Shown: piece after piece, positions 27,110-40,200 of the stretch
How the letters are laid out: each line of letters begins with the position of its first letter
How positions within the stretch are numbered: the first letter of the stretch is position 1
From: Mansonella perstans
Lineage: Eukaryota > Nematoda > Chromadorea > Rhabditida > Onchocercidae
DNA length: 64,000 nucleotides
Assembly: GCA_037074765.1 (NCBI GenBank)
Contig: JBAMDO010000192.1
Location: forward strand, 1-64,000
Reading direction: 5' to 3'
Made by a program: the position numbers and the translations under genes
The notes under the pieces: model-generated
What the model was told of the DNA's origin: nothing
Seen by the model: the letters and a program-made list of their open reading frames with translations, nothing else
Databases searched by the model: none

Positions 27110-27346
27110 ATCGGCTTCTCTGCGTTTTTGTATTTGTCCTTCAACAGCATTCATTATTCCATTGAGAATCGTTTCTCTATCAGGATTCATCAAAATGATG
27201 CCGCCAGCTCATCAGTAACAATAAATGTTAATGTGTTCAACCAGAGTTCAATGTTTTGAAATACTTCACTCCAGTTAAAAAGTTTATTCTTGCCTTCAAA
27301 TTTATTCTCAGGAGCATTACATGGGACCTGATAGACATGCAAACCT
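27110..27346 (-). pseudogene. Broken exon of an unrecognised gene
   Basis: After an acceptor-like TTATAAGCAG, a minus-strand frame is open for about 60 codons with good protein-like composition: LHVYQVPCNAPENKFEGKN, NWSEVFQNIELWLNTLTF, VTDELAASF. It then hits TGA. Another frame continues immediately as DRETILNGIMNAVEGQIQKR and READH and stops at a possible donor. Removing one base in each of two short runs about 10 bp apart would join the two halves. I do not recognise the family. It looks like a decayed gene fragment; it could also be a live exon with sequence errors. Confidence 0.35.
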
Positions 27347-27400
27347 GCTTATAAAAAAAAAAAAGTTGGTTTCATTTCCATATCTTGATGGACACACATA

Positions 27401-27568
27401 TGCATTGATTCAATTAGAATAACCTATCTTCAGTTAACCATCTCGCAATTTACTAACAGAATTAGTGCAGTATCAGCGGTATCAAGTTTAATTTATATAA
27501 AGCGCACATACATTACTTGACAATCGGATCGACCGCTTCTGTGCATTGATTCAATTAGAATAACCTAT
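27401..27568. repeat. 27-bp direct repeat, 141 bp apart
   Basis: Identical 27-bp words (core GATTCAATTAGAATAACC) begin at 27,401 and 27,542 in non-coding DNA. They may be remnants of a duplicated segment or of an element's ends. Confidence 0.8.
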
Positions 27569-28670
27569 TGCAGTTGTGAATTATCTCATTTGATTCGATC
27601 ATTCTTATTCAGAATTGACAATGAATCCAAATATTTGAAAAAAACCAATTTCTTTCTGGAGACAAATTCAAAACAAAAGTTTGGCTCAGTTCAAGCCATC
27701 AGATTTAAATCTAAATCAATGTTCGGAAATTAATTTAGAAGATTAACGCTCGTATCTACTGATTGTCTTTGACGGAATCAGAATTTTCAAACTCTTTTTT
27801 ACAATCTCATAGCCTCAGATGATGTATTTTGTTTTAAATTTCGGTGGAGCGGCATGACAAATTTTTTTCATTAGATAGCACACGATATATAAATTTAAGC
27901 CAAGCGCAGCAAAACATGCGAAGACAATTTCCCCAAAAGTTCCAGTAAACTGCTCTGAATAAATTATCAGGATAATTATCTTCCAGGATAAACGACTATT
28001 TTATTGTCAACATCAGTTTGCTTTTATTATTTCGCTGCTTGTATCACCGTTCATTGGAAATATTCCTCGAAGTAGAATTAAGCAATTTTAACTTTGCCTT
28101 AACATTGCTTCTTGAATTTTAAGTGTTTTCATGCAATAACTAGTTATCTTTCCCACTTTTAACTTATATAATATAGATTTTAAATCGTTATTTAATCCGG
28201 CGTTCTTAACCTATGAACATTTCCACCAAACAGTGTTTATATTACATCAATCTTGGAAGCTTGAGTCGACTTATTCTGATTCCTGATGGTCAAGAATACT
28301 ATCCTCGTAGGTCAATTTCATGCAATTACGAATGCTAATATGGTGGTTACTTTGTTTACTTTGCTCCTCAATACTTCTTTTTGAAAACCATCATCCTTTT
28401 AATGTATTACCTGCCCGTATGCTTGATCTGCTTTAAGAAATTCAAGCTAACTGCTTCGATAAGACATATCAGCTGGAATAAATTAGTGATCCAGATCTAT
28501 TACACTCTAATGCTCTAATGACCTTTAGTTTTCAACAGCCAGATTTTTCAGAACTAAAAGAACGAGAAGGTTGGACCTAAAAATTTCCATTTCGGACATA
28601 ATCTCAATTTCTTGGCAAAGAAAAAAAAAGAATTTTAATCCTTAAAATGTCCTCCCAATACTCTCATTTT
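27569..28670. other. Non-coding stretch
   Basis: No open frame or RNA gene I can support; ordinary AT-rich sequence between two decayed coding patches. Confidence 0.5.
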
Positions 28671-29251
28671 TCCAGGAATACAACATCTACATAGAAAAAT
28701 GACGAGTCAAATTTGGTTGCTAGTAAAATTTTATCTCGTCTATAAAGCAAATATATATTGGCACGGGTATTGTAAACTTGATATGAAGTTAAGATTGCAA
28801 AGGGAAATATATATACAAATGAATTGTTTCGCTTACCAGAGAGGCAAAACCTGCTGATAAAAGTGATAACAAGGCAAGTAACAACTGATGCAGCTAGCAA
28901 GTCCTCCTATGGAATTTTTTCCAAAGCAACAATGCAGAAAAGACAGGTTTCTGAAAACGTGAAGAAGTAGCACATCATCCTTTTCAGCGCTCCACACAAA
29001 GATGCATTATCGACGACGTAAACATTCCAGAAACTGTCCAAATTAAGAAGCCGAAACAGGCTCTACTACTACTTCAAAGTAACATTTTCAACTATGATGC
29101 AGTAGCAATAACACAGTTTCTAGACAGTGATATCTTAACAAAATCTTTTATAGGATGACCATCATGACTGCAACGGAAAGTGCTTCATGAAACAACTGCG
29201 GTTTTTGCCAAATCCATTTGACTATGAAAACAAATCAGAGATTAATTTTTA
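28671..29251 (+). pseudogene. Decayed plus-strand coding region of unknown family
   Basis: Successive open pieces on the plus strand in shifting frames. About 28,674-28,853: HRKMTSQIWLLVKFYL and later QMNCFAYQRGK. About 28,850-28,970: ITRQVTTDAASKSSYGIFSK. About 28,960-29,155: EEVAHHPFQRSTQRC, DDVNIPETVQIKKPKQALLL and AVAITQFLDSD. About 29,152-29,250: DDHHDCNGKCFMKQLRFLP, ending NKSEINF and TAA. Composition is protein-like, but at least two frame changes and stops intervene. The DDVNIPETVQIKKPKQALLL segment vaguely recalls the protease region of BEL/Pao retrotransposons; this is weak. An antisense frame at 28,664-28,900 is also open, so strand assignment is not certain. Confidence 0.3.
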
Positions 29252-29364
29252 ACAAAAAGAGGATTAATTTTTTTTTAACAAAAAGAGTTGTTCATATAAG
29301 CATATTTAATGATGTGCAATTTTTCTCAAAACAGCGCTGAAATAAAGAGCTAGTTTATAAGTTA

Positions 29365-32300
29365 TCACAACCTTTCGTTCTTCATTTCCCGTATTAATAA
29401 GTCACACTTTTTCGCGAAATCTCCAAGCTTCTCCGAAGGTCTGTGAATTAGTTATTTCATTATTAATTATAAATAATAATTTCTCAGACGCTTGTTATTT
29501 TGGGGAACTGTTAAAATCATTTTCAACTGAACAAATAATCACGTTGAAAAAATCGAAAGTTCGAACTTGATGCAAATTTTCTCAATTTTTTACGTCAAAC
29601 ATTTGTATCTCCAATTTAGACGAACTTACATTCCATAACGCTCGCCGATTGTGAAGAAATCATTTCCAACAAGAAATGCAACAATTTGTTTTCTTTCCTT
29701 GCGCAGGAGTTTTATGGCATCTTCATCCGGATAATCATACCAAGAAAAAGCCTCATCTCGAGTTTTCGCAAAATATTGTTGTAATGATTCCTGCATTTTT
29801 CGAATATCTTCTAAACATTTCACATCGGTAGCCTGCAATATGGAATGATTTCTTCAGTTTATTTTCCTGAATTTTTGGATATAATTTGAATGCATTTCTA
29901 ACCTCTCTATATATATCCTGTTCGATGCACAACCTCAAAAGGCGTCGTGTGAAAAATGCTCGTGATTCTTCCCATTTCACTACTTCCTAAAACCTTTCAA
30001 GAAAATGGACAGCATTTAAAATTTTTCCAAATAACTGAAATTTTTTTCATAATTTTAAATTGAGGAATCGAGCAAAATTTTAGAAGATTCTGTATTAAAT
30101 CATAATGTAGGAGATGTCATTGACAAATAGAAATGCTACCGCAGTTTCAAAATAAAAATAATACCTTAATGGCACCAACAGCTTTCATTCGCACCGCTGT
30201 GTCATGTAAATCAGCAAATGTGATAGCAATGTTCCGGTAAGTTGGCATTAACAGTTGAATACGAGCATTAATGTCAACCTTCACATCTTTACCCTCTTTT
30301 TCCAATTCGCCCAATCGAATCATTTCTTTATCCAATCGTCGCATCAGTGATACCAAATCCTTCAAGTTTTTATCCATTAACAAAACAGTATCAAACACTA
30401 CTCATTACAAATTTATCCTTCAGAAACCAATACATCCGCCAGGTTGGAATTTTGTATTTGTATACCTGGTAAAAGCAAACTAAACTCTTGTACATGTCAA
30501 CAGTGCAATGAAAGTTCTTCGATCACTTTCATTCAAAGAAACATTCCGGTGGATGAAATCTTTTGAATCTCGATTGTCTGAAATTAAAAAAAAAAAAATC
30601 ATGTACCATATCGTACAACTAACTTTACGCATTTTTACTTGAACAGTTCCTTCTGGCTCTAGAACACCACCCCTAGATCTTGGATCCGCAAACATCTGCA
30701 TGCAAACAGGATTTATTGTTGGATCAACAACTACCCAAGCTCCACCGCGTAATTCTCCATAGGGTGGAATATAAACTATCACCGGATTCAGGTATTTACA
30801 TAACTGATCAACTATATATGCACCAAATTTGAGGACCATTTCGAACATATCTATAACAAATATTCTAAAAACCTAGCCATTCTTTAAACTTTTAAGAAAT
30901 ACAAAACTTTTTAACAAAGCAATAAATCTAGAGAAATTAGACATCTAAAAAAATCCATGTGTCGAAATATGTATATTTTCCTTTTGTCTTAAATTAAAGT
31001 ACCTTTCTGACCACCGCTGAAGCCACGCCAGTTGGCTAGAATAAACAAGGGCAAAGATTCTTTATTGAAATCCTCGATCGCTTCAGCAGTCTATAAATAC
31101 CACAATTTTAAACACAGAATGAAAGGAATTTAGCAATGGCGCATGCATCACAGAAGTCGCAAAAAATATATCAAAACAACAAATTTCTGATTCTAGCTAT
31201 AACGATAACCGATAACTGATGAAGCTTACTTTATAGGCAGAATCAGGATACCACACCTGACCCGCTTGCTGGATACATTTTGCTTGAGAATCTGGAGCAG
31301 CCGGATCAGCCGGAATTTCAGCAAAAACACTCCTTGTTTCCACAGCAATAACACCAACACTGATACCGCCTAGACGTGCTCGACCTGTTATCACCGTTTT
31401 CCCCCAGCCAGACTTAATCTTAAAAAAGAGAGATACTTGGTTCAGTAAATAGGAAGAACAGACAAATATATGCGAAGATTAAATGTTACAGCTGGAAACA
31501 CAGATAATAGAAGCTTACAAGTGACATAATTTTTCCAAAAACTGAGGCTTGATTATACTCTAGAAATACTAAGTTTTATAAGCTAGTTTCCGGATCGAAA
31601 TTTAAAAGTGGAAAACGACTGCGTTAGAATCAAGTAAAGCTGCCAGCTTCATGCGAAATCAGACAGGAAAAAAAAACTTCTTCAAAAGAGTTCCGGTCAA
31701 AGATTGTCATCATCAAACGCGGATCGCTTTCCTTATTCTGTGACGGCAAATGATTTAGATATCGATCAATGGGATCCTTATTATAATCAAAACTTGGTTC
31801 TTTAAACGGAGCCTGCAAACGGGTCGAAATAATTGCATTCTAGTTGTAATAAAGGTATTTTTGCTGAATAAAACTTTAATTATAAAATATGCTAATAAAC
31901 AACAAAAGGATTTGGAAATAACGCAAACATACCTAAACGTTAAGAAAATATATGATATCATTAACATTATACAAAACATACTGAGTTTAAAACCAAACCT
32001 TCACATTTTTACGGGTATAAGATAGCCATCTTAGCAATTGGCGGACACCATCATAATCATTGCTAACAGTAGAATGTGTAACACCATTACGAGTCATTAT
32101 TTCAGTACCACCCAATTGCCCATTCGACGTATAAACTTCACGACCAAGTACAGAATTCAAAGCAGGCGCGCCTGTTAAGATAATATCTGCATTTTCAACT
32201 TGACAAATCCTTCTCGAAAGTCGAGCAACGTAAGCACCAATGCCAACTGTACGACCAGTCACCAAACAGTACGTTACCACTTCGTTATACGCTCGTGAAG

Positions 32301-34261
32301 TTTCGCCCGCAATCATTCCGGAACCAACCAGATTCTCTACACCAAGGTCACGCTAAAAGCATATTAAGGTAGTTATCACCAGTTTTCATTAGGTAAACAC
32401 AAAACTGGAAGCAGCCAAACAAAGCCTCACAACAATCCGACGTATAAAACAAAAGAGAAGACTGAAACTTTTTTTTTTTGAAATCAAATCTTAAAATTTT
32501 CAAAAAATAAACGGATGCGTCGCACTAACCAAAACAGAATTTCTTTATTTCACTTGTCACAATACATACGTTAAACAAAATCACATTAATGGATTAACAC
32601 ATAAATGAATGATATAAAAGTAGTGGTTTAGAGATATCGACCTATTCATATTGCGTACCTCTTTGCCGATAATCCCGTCAATCTGATGGAAACCATTTCT
32701 ACGATGCGTAGCGACAATTTGCTGCAGTTCACGTACATCCTCATTTGTAAGATAAAGTCCATCAAAACCTTCCACTGGATTATTTTCGTTCTTCCAAATA
32801 ACTTTGAAAAGTTTTTTCAGCTGAAAATATGTTTTAAAACCATAGCAAATAGAACTGAGAATCAAAACACGATAAAAATACTGCTTTATTTCAATTTGTG
32901 CTTTAGTGATAAATAAAAGAGGAATGAAACTAACATCAGCCGATAAACCAATCCTTGCACCCGAATTAGCAGCTATGTATATTCGCGGAATTCCTTCTTT
33001 TCGACTTAAACATGAAGCTTCATAGTACAGACGATGTTCACACATCGAAAATGAACCAATTTGATGTGAGATATCATTTGCAATAACAATCACTTCTCGA
33101 CCTTCCGGGTATTCCGGAACAACTAGCCGTACACGCCATGCAACTATCCCAATTTTACTCAGTGAACCACTTTCATTAAATTCAACGAGTTGCTTTGAAT
33201 TTTCGTCATAAACCAGTTCATGAAACTGACACAAATCCTCAAGTACCAAATTTGGTGATTTCTGCGACCTTAAAACGGTGAAGATAATGTAAACTGCGAC
33301 ACATAAGAAAGTTTTGCGAAAATTGAAAAAAATGAGAAAATTAAAGGAGCTTCTAATATTGTCATAAGAAAACGAACTGTTTGTTGGGTGCAAGCCACGC
33401 AGCAATTACAGCACGCTGGAAAAGTAGTGGATAGTCGTAAACATAAGTAGTTTTCAGCACGCGAGCTCTCAGGCGTCGTTTGTCAATTTCAGATCTGCCA
33501 AGATATGGGTCCGTGAATGGATTCCAATCTGGATTTCGCCGATTGTCGACCATTATCTCAAAGCCATGTTTAAAACCATCCATTCCAGCATCCACATGAA
33601 GCCACTAGAAATACTTTCATTCAGTTGAAAATCATAACACAATTCATCTACAGTGCTAATACCTTTTGGGATAGAGTCGACCATTATCTCGAAGCTAAAA
33701 TTTTTTTTTTTAAAGGATAGATAGAACATGCAACAAATCTTCATTCGCAAGTAAAATAAAAACTACCTTTTTGGTACTTGAATTACCACTGCTTGCTTCT
33801 GCGCGTAACACTTTGATGAATGGTGTAAAACCAGTATCATCAGTTATGATCACTTTCGTCGCCTGTTCCAAGCTTCGCCGCTCACCAAACAAAATGAAAT
33901 CAAATTCAACTTGATTCACTAGCGATCTCCACAAAAAATCCTGAAAACAAATCAACTTCCACGAATGAAACGAATAAAGATCTCCTAATTACCAACTGAA
34001 ATTTTCAGCACTTCTTACATCTACATCAAAAAAATATTTCAAAAACTTATTTTGCATTCTCGATAGGCCTTATAAATGACATTTATCCAATCAGCCGGAC
34101 TCATTTGTATTTCCTTATTAGATGGTGTGCGATGGATAAACAGTAAGACATGATTTCGGTCAATTGTGTTTGAACGGTACAAAGCTACCACAATCTCACA
34201 GCAAGCACGTTTTAAGGCTTTAATGACACTACATGTCACTTCCCTAAATGATTTGAATAAA

Positions 34262-34293
<32 letters not shown>

Positions 34294-37200
34294 AAAAACA
34301 AAATGAATAATAAACATGAAAAAATTAAACATTTCTTCTTTGCAACTCCAACAAAATCTTAGTAGTGGGCCTACAGCTAAAAAGTTGAATATAAAGAACT
34401 ACCTTATAACTTAGAAGCACGACACAACAAAATATAATGACCACAAACTTCGTTTCTCTAAACAATTCCATAGAAAAAACACGTTTGAATAAAATATTGA
34501 AATAAAGCCAAACTATCGACATATTATAAAAAACTTATTCTCAATCAAAACACGCACTCAGCTGTATAACTGTCAACAACTCGAACCACAGCTCGATAAA
34601 AGAAGCGGTGTTCCGTTGAATCAGCTTTCCCTTCTGCTTTATATAAATGACCCGAATTATGCGATGACTTCAATTTTTCAATCTAAAATACCAATTTCTT
34701 ATGTAAATAGATCAAAAAATAAAATTATAGAACTGCAATTCGCAAAGTTTACTGTAAAACTAACGCTGTAATTTTCTTTTATACGATGTAAACCAAGTTT
34801 AGAAAGATGAGCCAAATCAATATTACGTTGTGAACGAATTTCTTCTTTATGGAACATGTCATAGTAGAAAAACATTGGATAGGAATCCGAAGATGCTACC
34901 AAAATTACGATTTGGCGAATGTTTTCATTCTGTACTCGATTTACAGCTTCCTGAAAAGCATACATATATAAATAACTTTTTCAAAATTGCTTTAGTACAA
35001 TCTGTTTGGATGAGCAGTACTACTTACAATTTGGTTAAAACAAAAAATCACTTATTGAAAAGTTGTCCTCCTCTCACTGCAGTGAGAATGCAGCTAAGCA
35101 CTCTAAGTGAAAACATTCCAAAACCATCACCTTTAGGGTCACTGAGAATTTTTCATCCAGATTAGCATCACATCGGACCGCTCCAGTTTGTGAAACGATG
35201 TAAAGGGTCGAACCTGGTTTCATTATCTTTGCCGCCACCTGTGGTAATCGTTCAACAATATCCGCTACATCACCAATAACCCGCATCGTTACACTTATTT
35301 CAACTACCTCATCATTTGGAAGGCCCAATCCATGACTGTAATTATTACTCATCGTTTCTCAGAAATACAGCAATACCTGTATAGGCCTGACATACTTCGT
35401 GCTATGTTTCCATTGGACTGTTAATCAGACCTTACAAAAGAAGTTAAAACATACGCAATCTTCTGTAATGGAATGGAAAATTGTACATCATGGGGATGTC
35501 CATCTTCCAGTCGTCTAATAGAAGCCTCCGGGACACCGCAACATACGGTCACGTATTTCAATACCGAATCGAAATTATTATCAAACATTTCAAACAATAT
35601 ATCGTATTTTTCCAGATTAGTTGGGCTCGGTGACGATCCCTACAATAAATACGAAACTGCAATATTTTGAATAAAAAAATCAAATCCGAGATCAACTTAT
35701 TACGGGATAAACAAAAGTACAATACGAACCCTGATCTTAATTTCAGTGTAAGTTGGCGTTTCCGCTTCAATCAATAGCGTTCTTGCAGCATGCGCCAGTT
35801 CCAAATTTTCACTTTTCACAAAACCGGCAATCTTTTCTAGTACGGGTGAAATCCGCAATATCAAGTTACGATTATTACTAATCCGTCGTAAAATTTTCAT
35901 TGCCAACAAATTTTTCTCATTAACCTTTGTGTGTGAACAAATTAGCCTGACACATCGTTCTGTATCACAAACCTATAACAACTGTTTGGTAAATAATCAA
36001 AAATTAAGCAAATCGTTAACAAGTGAGCCATGCAGCTAACCTGCGATAAAAGCTTTGTAACTGATTTGGCATATTGGTCTTCCTGGAAAAATATTTCGCT
36101 TTTGTAATAATGTCCGAGGAGATCATCCAAAACTAGCGCTATATGACCTTCTGTTCCATTCTCAAACCTAGTCAAAACTCTTGTTATTGGTTCAAAGATC
36201 ATTTTTTCTTCCTTCGCCTTTTGTGGATCCAAATCATTCAGATAATCCTGGAAGGCAATTCTAACATTCTGGGAACATGTTTTCAGAGAAATTCTAAAAC
36301 ATAATCCAACAATATACCTGTCCTCCTAATAAATAAAAATAATATGTCAATTTGTCTTATAATGAATGAAAAGAGCGATATAAAATAATAAATTACAAAA
36401 AAATAAAAATCAAAACAAATCACTAACTTCGATAGCTTTCCGGATTTTTTTCAGAGGAAAATCGTTAACACGAACTTCAAGAAATTCATTAAGTTGCTTT
36501 AATATTTTTGGCTTAATACGGCTTTTCATCACGGCAAGCTTCTGTTGTATTTGTTCATACGGTAACGATTGGTCGTTGAGTACAGAAAAAAGAGATTCTA
36601 CTAAACTATCGGCATAGTTCGAGAACGTTGGTTCTGTTTTACAATAACCATCAAAGACATTGTGTACTTCCTAAAAACGAATCAACAAGTGCGCTTAATC
36701 AGGGAAAGTCAATCATGAATACTTATTTCCATTTATGCTGAAACAATGAATATAATCAACATGGTCATTTAATAACGTCAAGGTTATCATTCAATTCCTT
36801 CACTTATTTTAAAAGAATGAAGTTGCAATGGATATGACAGTAACAACTTTGGAAATATTTAAATGAGGTGACCTATATGAGATTTCCTGCGCTGTTTTAA
36901 TTTACATTACTTGAGCCCTTTTTTCTGAACCTTAAATATTCTACTTTCTATGTGAAAATTTACAGTTACCTCAACAACGTTTGTGAAATACATATTAACT
37001 GGAGATTTTTTGGTGACACTTTGAGTCCATTCCGCAAATGAATCCTCAAAATCAATGGGTTTGGTAACTGTAGAACCATTCTGTGCCTCCAAACGAGCAA
37101 CTAAAGTTCCTGGATGCAGCATTTGTCCGGGCTGAGCAACTCTCTCGAAGCGGCCTCCAACCTGAAAGATCGAAATATTCGTAGAAAATGTTACTGCTAT

Positions 37201-40200
37201 CTCAACTAGAGAAACTAACTTATATACCTCGCGGGTATGAGCATCATAACAGCTAAACAGCACCGAAAAATCGCAAGACGCATGTCCTAAGGATTAAACA
37301 AACCAAGAAGGCACCACTAAAAAGTTAATAGCTAATGCAATTATTATATTTTTTCAGAGCTATTTAGAAAATAACATATACATTCTAGTTCCAATCACCT
37401 TGGAGCCAGAACACTGGGATAAATGCTCCCAGTGTGAAGCAGCAGTTTGTCGAAAAGGAAACCAATTGCCAGAGAAACGATTTGCATTCAGTGATGCCCG
37501 ACAAATGTTTTCGGATCGAAAAATTACGATAAATTTAAATATACGAAATATACTAAGAAACATTACTAATCTAAAAGTCGAAGATTTTCACGTATTACTA
37601 AAACCTTTTTCACGCGCATATCCAAAACAACTTTCATACTTTCCATACTGGCATATATTTGACCCGGCAAAAGCAGTTCTCCATCTTCTGCTTCATAACT
37701 TAGCAATTTACCAGCGCAAAATGATCGTAACACTGTTGGATCGTTTTCTTTTTCAAATATTATCTGAAATTCAAATACATGTTACCAACAAAATTCCTCG
37801 TTGAGAAGAACAAAATAATCGTGAAAGACTAAAAAGACTGAAATATGGATAGAAACTGAATAAACAAGTACTTTTTTAACATTTCATTCTCAGATAACGC
37901 CGATCCTAATTTGCTATGAATTGAGCGGATGATATTAACCTGCATCCGTCCAACATGGACTTTGTAACGTTCAGATTCCTCTTCAATGTAACACGGATGC
38001 GATCGATCTTTATATTTCAACAAAAGGGTACCATTTCGCAATTCACGGTATTCGACAGGAACACAGCGGCCATTCATTTTAATTATATATTCAAAATTTG
38101 ATGTACGCGTGGCAGTGACACTAAAAAGCAAGAGAAGTACACTAATATAATTTTAAAAGCGACATGTTTGTATAATATCCGTATAAAATAGTATTTCCAT
38201 CCAAACTAGACCTGTATTTAATGTTGTCAAAAATAAGTTCCACTTGATGTGTCTCAGTAAGATCAGACGGTTTTAAAATACGTCCCCTGCTTATAGCATT
38301 ACTATAAGCACTGAATGCTTCCGTAATTTTTGAATGTGCTATCAACATCGAACCATAAGCTACAGCCATTGGTAATGGAGGAAGCTCTACCTGTAAAAAG
38401 CGCAAAAATTTTTTTGAACTGATAATTTTAAAATAAACTTAAACATTCGGGGTTTTAGACAATAAAGATGATGAAAATTAAAAAAGAAATTAAGCAGTCG
38501 CGAAATAAATCTGATCAAAGAAACAAAGTGCAAAAAACTTAAGAGCAAGAAGTTACTGTATGCTTCTTAGAAGCAATTCGACGATCTAGCCAAGTGGTAT
38601 CAATTTTATTTTGTTCAAATTCGCTATCCTTGAACAATGAAATGAGGTAGGGTAACGTTACAGGAAATTTTGATTGAAGTTGCAGTTCCTGTAGCGCATT
38701 CAACATGTTCGAGATCGCTAAATGCCTATAAATAAATTCGAGTTTCTCAGCATAGATGATATTGTAGATTTCAAACAGTCACAAACATAAACTGAATCAC
38801 TTAGTTTACTAATCTGAAATAAAGTTTACGTGAATTTTAAAAGTCAAAAAACATATGGAAGTCAAATTTGCTGCTGGGGCCTGATTGAACTATTCGGTGA
38901 AACTAACGGAAATAGTGCGGTGAACTAAGAACCTCGTGGATCCAGTAGCAAACAGATGGCCAAACTGTGAATCCGCGAATTCATGAAGAGACCCAGCACC
39001 AACATGTGAAAAATATCCCCAAACAAACTGTGTAGAACGGAAATTCAAATTGGTGATTTCACCTGATGCCGGCCGAAAGTTCTCTTCCGGATCTTCGCTT
39101 GTAATGCGAACAGATACAACATGCTTGTCGCAATGTGGATGTATCTGAAAAATCATAAATTTGTATCCCGAGTATAAAAATGAAAAGGAAAACAGTGGGC
39201 AATAAAAATTGTTATATACAACAAATATTGTCGGAAAAAAACCAAAATTCACAATGGAATTAATAAATTTAATATAAACTGTTATAAGTTAAACTGTTGG
39301 TGAGATAAATGATTTATTACATAAAAAAAACAATGAAATATTTCCAATTTTAAAGTAATGAAGCATTTAACTGTCATCTTACAATCAGCTAATTAAAATA
39401 CTGCATGGTTCAACTACCGTAACAAATTTATGTGCATTTACAGATTTTGTTAAGACCTTTGATGAAGCTGTTGGAATACTGCAGTATCTTATATGCAGGT
39501 GCATGTTATTGTAAATAAGCCCACTCGTCCTCAGTATGAAAAGTCTAGAATCTGTGATATGTCCATTGGTCATTTCCTTCAGCATAATTTTCACTCGACT
39601 TATCAATCTTTCTCTCGCATTCGCTTTATAGGTAACGACACCAACATTTCTTTCATTCAGTCCAGCTAATTCATTACTCCGTTTTTTTTATTATTATTGT
39701 TTGCATTAAATACGTTTACCATATTTCTTTACCGTATGCACCAATTTCTGTATTTCCGCATAACTTATCTAATTCCGTACTTCCTTTCATAAAAAATTCG
39801 TTAGCTATACATTCGTCCATGTCCTCACATACAATTCAGCACGAGACTTCATCCATGGAAAAGTTACTATTATATATATATATTGTCTGTTGAATTCAAG
39901 CATCGTAGATAGGGAAGAGTCTTATTGGTAAGTACAACAGCGTTCTCTTTGAAGGTTTTAATTCAACGGAATCGTGATGAAACCACTTACTAGATGGAAT
40001 GGAATTTTATCAGTACCATATCGGCTTCTGCCATAATACAAACGCACTTCGCTGATGCACTGCAATGGTACCCCCATCGCAATTTGTAATTGGGCAGCTG
40101 GCAAATTAACGTTTGTTAACATCTCGCTCAACGGATGTTCAACCTAAAATACAGTCTTTAGTTGTCAAAATCTCTTAGCATTCAGCATATCATTATTAGA

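Noticed and set aside
37400..37804. 134-codon plus-strand open frame
   Set aside because: Lies antisense to the carboxylase biotin-carrier exon, which has clear family motifs on the minus strand.
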